From NCBI GenBank assembly GCA_002502095.1, contig DAPJ01000014.1:1-34495 (forward strand): 34,495 nt of DNA, given 5' to 3'. Position numbers and translations under genes: made by a program. Position 1 is the first letter of the stretch, and the number at the start of each line of letters is the position of its first letter. Positions 30,595 to 34,495 of this stretch are shown in pieces. Below the pieces are notes generated by a model that saw only the letters and a program-made list of their open reading frames with translations, did no database searches and was not told where the DNA came from. This DNA comes from Euryarchaeota archaeon UBA62. GTDB lineage: Archaea; Thermoplasmatota; Poseidoniia; Poseidoniales; Thalassarchaeaceae.

Positions 30595-31758
30595 CTAGTC
30601 CTGGCCTGCTAATGACTCTAGTAGCTCCAGGGTTTCGCTAACCATCCTCTCCTTGTCGAATCTGCGCTCTGCTGTGGCTCTGGCGGCCTCAGATATTGCG
30701 TTTCTCTCGACGGGGTCGCTCTCTAGTCTTCGAATCGCCTCAATCAGCTCGGAAAGATCGCCTGGCTTGATGAAGAGTCCGTCACTGCCATGAGTAATGA
30801 CGTCGGAGTTTCCGCCGATGTCAGAGGAGATTGTAGGAATTCCATGGGACATCGCCTCCAAGAGAGCTAGGGGCAATCCCTCGTATCTCGTTGTTGGAAT
30901 GAGGTAGACATCGGCTGACGAGTATATCCTAGACAGCTCGTCATCATCGACCCTGCCATGGAAGGTAACCCTATCATCGACATTTAGATCGGCGCAGATT
31001 GCTTTCAGGTCTTCGAAATAGGGGCCCGTTCCTACTATGTCGAGATGAAGAGGGATATCCTCCATCTTGGAGACTGCCCTGATTGCCGTCTGGAATCCCT
31101 TCTGCTTGTCCGCTCTCCCTGTGCATAGAAGCCGTAACTTGTCACTAGATGCCCTACTCTTGGGCGGGTCGGGGAGGGTTATTCCATTCTCGATGACCCG
31201 TACCTTTCCCTTCGAGTATGCTGAGAAGTCCCTCGCGAGTGTGGGAGAGACCAGTATGATGGATCTTGATGCCTTCCTCATTGGCATCTCCCAGAGAATG
31301 CACCTTCTGATCAGATGCATCGGAGTCAGAAGGAGCCAGTGCCAGTATCTAGGCCTCATATCGGCGGCGGAGAGGAATGAGAGGAGCTCTGTCCTCAGAG
31401 AGCCATGACATACGACAGCCATTGGTATTGCGTTCTTTCGGGCCCAACGCATTACTCCCTTGGCCGCGAACTCATTGCTGTGAATCACGTCTATGGGGGC
31501 CTCTGCGTGCAACTCGCGGACAACGGAAAGAGATTCCTTGAACCATGCTCTTGACAGTTTCATAGGGGTGGATGGCGAGAGGAACCTGATCGTGAATCCG
31601 TTCTTTTCCTCCTCCTTTACGCCATCGTGACGGGAGGTAGTGAGAACCGTCACCCTATGCCCGGCTTTCACGAATCCCTCGCACAGATCTTCGCACTGCC
31701 TCTCAAAGCCCCCGAAACCATGGGAGAGAGTTGAGCGTGATAGGACCAGAATGTGCAT
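30595..31758 (-). CDS. GT4-family glycosyltransferase
   Basis: The protein has the GT-B fold of glycosyltransferase family 4. The N-terminal domain begins MHILVLSRSTLSHGFGGFE with the glycine-rich acceptor loop. The C-terminal donor domain has LRLLCTGRADKQKGFQTAI, LDIVGTGPYFEDL, VTFHGRVDDDELSRIYSSAD and the E-x7-E motif region RYEGLPLALLEAMSHGIP, followed by DIGGNSDVI. The ATG at 31758 is the natural start; the frame's earlier ATG at 31827 gives 23 unrelated residues overlapping the sulfotransferase gene. It follows the sulfotransferase by 65 bases. The donor sugar is unknown; cell-surface glycan or glycolipid synthesis is likely. Confidence 0.9.
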   Translation of the reverse strand: MHILVLSRSTLSHGFGGFERQCEDLCEGFVKAGHRVTVLTTSRHDGVKEEEKNGFTIRFLSPSTPMKLSRAWFKESLSVVRELHAEAPIDVIHSNEFAAKGVMRWARKNAIPMAVVCHGSLRTELLSFLSAADMRPRYWHWLLLTPMHLIRRCILWEMPMRKASRSIILVSPTLARDFSAYSKGKVRVIENGITLPDPPKSRASSDKLRLLCTGRADKQKGFQTAIRAVSKMEDIPLHLDIVGTGPYFEDLKAICADLNVDDRVTFHGRVDDDELSRIYSSADVYLIPTTRYEGLPLALLEAMSHGIPTISSDIGGNSDVITHGSDGLFIKPGDLSELIEAIRRLESDPVERNAISEAARATAERRFDKERMVSETLELLESLAGQD

Positions 31759-31823
31759 TTGATCAAGCGTTTGGAGGGTCTGCGAGTTATAGGAGTATTC
31801 TAGCCTCGCATGAGGCCAAACAA

Positions 31824-32666
31824 TCAAGCGGAATATCCGTGCCTTGCCAGAATGTCAGAATTACTGGAGGAGAATTCGGTGAGTTCCGGGTTCTTGCGGT
31901 AAGCAAATGCCCTGGTTGGGTCGATCATGCCCTCTATGGACGATATCGTTTGGGGTTCTGCTTCGATGGAGAGGTACTCGTATAACTTAGATAGGGCCTC
32001 CTTCGGGTCACTGAGTAGGTCTTCATACCTGATTGAGTGCTTGTCCTCGATATCGCTCAGCATGCCCTTCTCCATCTCGACTTGCTCGGACCAGAAGCCC
32101 AGAGCGCCCTCCATTGTGGATGACCTCTGTCCTCTCATGATGGGGGCCCTACTGGATCGCCAGGAGTATGTTGGAAGCCATTTCCTGAATCTGCTCACGT
32201 CTCCCTCCCAGTGACTTGCGTTTCTGGTCTTGAGGCTGGACGCCACATCGACGCCGTGTCTGGTGACATGGACTATCTTCATCTCAGGCCATATCGACTT
32301 CCATACCGGAAGAGCCGGGCCGTTTCGAGGGTCCTTCCAACCCCACTTGCCCTCCATATCGAAGAGTCCTTTCTTCAGGTATCTGCCGGAGTATGCCTTG
32401 CTACCTCTGCTTGAAACTCTCTTGGAGACGTATTCGTTTACCGCTTCCATGGCTAGCTCGTTCTCTGTGAGCTCTGAGAGGATGGCTGGTCGCTCCCAGC
32501 TGGCACCGGCGTTCTCGTATATCCACTCGTTGAGGCCGATGAAGAAGAGGGACTCGTGGTCTTCCTGCAAATCCTTACCCATCATGACCCCGGATTGGTC
32601 GAGTATCCTGGAGACTAGGCTGGTCCCGCTACGGTGCATGCCCACTACGACAACTGGACTGTTCAC
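31824..32666 (-). CDS. PAPS-dependent sulfotransferase
   Basis: The N-terminus VVVVGMHRSGTSLVSRIL is the 5'-phosphosulfate loop of sulfotransferases, and IVHVTRHGVDVASSL is the 3'-phosphate-binding segment with the usual Arg and Ser. WGWKDPRNG and the acidic stretch before it are also typical. The last part (SIRYEDLLSDPKEALSKLYE) is the conserved helix and strand that closes the family's core. The 280 residues are normal. It starts with GTG at 32666. It lies between the class V PLP enzyme (30 bases upstream) and the GT4 gene, so it may add sulfate to a sugar or lipid made by that set. The acceptor cannot be read from sequence. Confidence 0.88.
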   Translation of the reverse strand: MNSPVVVVGMHRSGTSLVSRILDQSGVMMGKDLQEDHESLFFIGLNEWIYENAGASWERPAILSELTENELAMEAVNEYVSKRVSSRGSKAYSGRYLKKGLFDMEGKWGWKDPRNGPALPVWKSIWPEMKIVHVTRHGVDVASSLKTRNASHWEGDVSRFRKWLPTYSWRSSRAPIMRGQRSSTMEGALGFWSEQVEMEKGMLSDIEDKHSIRYEDLLSDPKEALSKLYEYLSIEAEPQTISSIEGMIDPTRAFAYRKNPELTEFSSSNSDILARHGYSA

Positions 32667-32696
32667 GATGCGTGCGTGGGGGTTGTGTGTTAAGTC

Positions 32697-33824
32697 CTAA
32701 CTGGAGGTTTTACCGAGAATGGTCCTAAGTGACCGGAATAGCATCTCGATCTGATGTGTATCATTATCGATGTGGGGAGAGACCCTGATCATCCCTGATC
32801 TGTCAGTCACTAGGATACCGAACTCATCCTGCAGGCGCCTGACTATCTGTGAGCTGTCTTCTCCTTGGGGGGTACGGATGCTCACTATCGCGCTCCTCTG
32901 TTCCGGATCGGTGGGAGAGACCACTTCGAGACCCATGCTCATAGCCCCCTCTATGACGGCGTCTGCGAGCTTCATGTCATGTGCCCATATCTCGTCCTGC
33001 CCTATCTCTAACATCTCCTCGATGGACTTTGCCAGGCCCTGTAGTGCCCCGAAGTGGAGTGTGGTGAACTCGAATCTGCTGGCGTCCTCTGGCAGGTCCA
33101 TCCTATCGGATTTCATGTCCCAGATGTCCTCATGGCTCCTGAATCCGACCATTCCAGGAACGAGTTTCTTAGCCCGGGGGGACAGGTACCCCACAGCAGC
33201 CCCGTAAGTCCCCCTGAGCCACTTGTAACCAGAGGCGACTATGACGTCGGCACCGGAGTCTGGGCCGTGTATAGGGACCATTCCCATGGATTGGGTCGCA
33301 TCGACCATCAGCATGGCACCAACAGATCGCGCGGCTTCGGAGAACCTTGCCAGGTCATACCTCTGTCCGTTGGCGTACTCGACATGTGAGATGACTACTA
33401 CGGCAGTGTTCTCGTCTATCAGAGACAGTATGTCCTCTGGGTCGGTGTAGTGGTTTTCGTCGTATGGCGCCAAGCGTATCTCGACGCCCGTGCTCTGGGA
33501 TACTCTGGTCCACGGGTATACCGTGGATGGGAAGGCGGCGCGTGAGGAGACGACGTTCTCTCCCTCGGAAGGCATCGCCGCCCATGCCACCGAGCACATC
33601 AGACCAGTGGCGCTCGAGGCACAGCAAATGTCAGAGACGTCACAGGAGAGGAGTTTGGAGGCGGCCTCCCTGAGTGGCATCATCCCATGCTTCTCCGCAT
33701 CTGCATCGAATTCGGCGGCCCCCCCTCTTGCCAGCGAGTCTGCCCATTCTGTGGCGATCCTGTGCGCCGCTGGTGATGTCGTAGCGACATTGGCATAGGA
33801 TAGGTTCGTCCACTGGCGGTGCAT
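32697..33824 (-). CDS. Class V PLP aminotransferase-like enzyme without a desulfurase Cys
   Basis: The protein has the class V fold: SSATGLM (70-76) at the PLP phosphate, ISHVEYANGQRYD (145-157) with the ring-stacking His, VDATQSMG (174-181) with the Asp, and the Schiff-base Lys201 in ASGYKWLRGTYG. It resembles the SufS/CsdA and isopenicillin-epimerase group. The C-terminal region that would hold the catalytic Cys of a desulfurase (before the last Arg) reads GILVTDRSGMIRVSPH with no Cys, so persulfide formation is unlikely. The length is 375, start ATG 33824. It leads the sulfotransferase and GT4 genes on the same strand and is divergent from an EamA transporter. The substrate is unknown. Confidence 0.85.
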   Translation of the reverse strand: MHRQWTNLSYANVATTSPAAHRIATEWADSLARGGAAEFDADAEKHGMMPLREAASKLLSCDVSDICCASSATGLMCSVAWAAMPSEGENVVSSRAAFPSTVYPWTRVSQSTGVEIRLAPYDENHYTDPEDILSLIDENTAVVVISHVEYANGQRYDLARFSEAARSVGAMLMVDATQSMGMVPIHGPDSGADVIVASGYKWLRGTYGAAVGYLSPRAKKLVPGMVGFRSHEDIWDMKSDRMDLPEDASRFEFTTLHFGALQGLAKSIEEMLEIGQDEIWAHDMKLADAVIEGAMSMGLEVVSPTDPEQRSAIVSIRTPQGEDSSQIVRRLQDEFGILVTDRSGMIRVSPHIDNDTHQIEMLFRSLRTILGKTSS

Positions 33825-33878
33825 CGCAACCTTGGGGCGGGGTTTGAACTATTCAATCCAAGGCACCGATGGGGCCTT

Positions 33879-34495
33879 ATGCGTGTATGGATGCGTTTGT
33901 CCGTGGAAAGGGAGAGGCGCGCCGCGCTGGCCATCTTCGCGATTTCCTTCCTCTGGGGTATGACGTTCATTTGGATGAAGCAGGGAATAGAGGCCGCTGA
34001 GGTGGCATCTCCTGACCTGGATGCCAATTGGGTGGCTATTCTTTTCTTCTCGGCGCGCTTCGTGATTGCCACAGCACTGACACTGGCCATATTGCCGAAG
34101 GCACGTACTGGCCTCAGAAACCCGGATGCTGTAAGGGGGGGAATGTGGCTCGGGCTGATTCTCTCAGCGGGATATCTCAGCCAGAACGTGGGAATCACTA
34201 CCGTCACCCCTGGGGTCTCCGCATTCCTGACTAGCCTGTACGTCGTCTTCACTGCCCTGATTGCAATATCACTGGGTAGGCAGAGCATAACCAGATCCAC
34301 TGTGATTGGGGTTGTTCTGGCGACCTTCGGCGCAGGATGGATAGGTGGTCCCCCTCAGGTTTCTCTTGGATTCGGAGAGTTCCTGACCATATTCAGCGCC
34401 TACATGTTCGGGGCCCACATAATAGCCACTGACAGGGTAACCAAGGAGAACGACCCGATCGAGGTCACAGGCGCCATGATGATCACGATAATGAT
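33879..34495 (+). CDS. EamA/DMT-family transporter (3' end outside window)
   Basis: The frame is open from ATG at 33879 (33891 is a second ATG) to the window edge, about 205 codons. The hydrophobic segments show the EamA pattern: LAIFAISFLWGMTFIWMKQG, WVAILFFSARFVIATALTL, GGMWLGLILSAGYLSQNVGI, TPGVSAFLTSLYVVFTALIA, VIGVVLATFGAGWI and LTIFSAYMFGAHIIATDRV. These are the first repeat and the start of the second of a ten-helix drug/metabolite transporter. The exported or imported substrate is unknown. It is divergent from the class V PLP gene, 54 bases away. Confidence 0.88.
   Translation, partial: MRVWMRLSVERERRAALAIFAISFLWGMTFIWMKQGIEAAEVASPDLDANWVAILFFSARFVIATALTLAILPKARTGLRNPDAVRGGMWLGLILSAGYLSQNVGITTVTPGVSAFLTSLYVVFTALIAISLGRQSITRSTVIGVVLATFGAGWIGGPPQVSLGFGEFLTIFSAYMFGAHIIATDRVTKENDPIEVTGAMMITIM

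Noticed and set aside
32697..33824. Cysteine desulfurase (SufS) call
   Set aside because: The class V fold and Lys fit, but the catalytic Cys region has no Cys.
33680..34300. 206-residue minus-strand frame at the right end
   Set aside because: It overlaps the start of the class V PLP gene and is antisense to the EamA transporter frame, which has real transmembrane motifs.

Overview
The window most resembles a planktonic euryarchaeon of the Marine Group II (Poseidoniales) kind or a close Thermoplasmatota relative. The archaeal markers are a DnaG-type Toprim protein, a group II chaperonin (thermosome), TATA-like promoters with very short leaders, and a tRNA-Cys with U73. They sit beside bacterial-type metabolic enzymes (PanD, PurH, RlmH, a deoxyhypusine-synthase-family protein) and very large Asp-rich secreted proteins, a mixture known from marine group II. 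The lineage is an inference; no rRNA is present to fix it. No insertion sequence, integrase, phage gene or CRISPR array was seen. Genes are packed tightly on both strands and no gene-free stretch exceeds about 300 bases.

Left end (1-6627, minus strand): one giant secreted protein, cut by the window edge after 2209 codons. It has a signal segment, thrombospondin-type-3 calcium repeats interrupted by a cupredoxin-like domain that has lost most copper ligands, then a long beta-rich region. Next (6774-12788) come bacterial-type aspartate 1-decarboxylase, RlmH, two overlapping unknown genes, a cobalamin adenosyltransferase, a Nudix hydrolase, a DHH phosphoesterase, an acetyltransferase and two membrane proteins, one built from a duplicated four-helix unit.

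Middle (12797-22044): tRNA-Cys(GCA) with an encoded CCA and odd D/T loops; a plus-strand run of class I aminotransferase, S-adenosylmethionine decarboxylase and a deoxyhypusine-synthase-like protein without the catalytic lysine, which looks like a polyamine module; enolase; a Cys/His-rich unknown; an Lrp/AsnC regulator with an apparently leaderless promoter; a thioredoxin-fold protein; a 764-residue TPR protein; and DnaG, preceded by a leader with three consecutive hairpins.

Right part (22156-34495): a small helical protein coupled to a MobA-like nucleotidyltransferase, PurN, small membrane proteins, a family III CoA-transferase, PurH, a divergent thermosome subunit, a membrane-anchored secreted protein, and a minus-strand run of class V PLP enzyme, sulfotransferase and GT4 glycosyltransferase that may make a sulfated surface glycan. 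An EamA/DMT transporter runs off the right edge.

The strongest leads are the lysine-less DHS-like protein beside a variant AdoMetDC, the copper-site-less cupredoxin inside a calcium-repeat protein, the altered tRNA-Cys, and the hairpin-rich dnaG leader.
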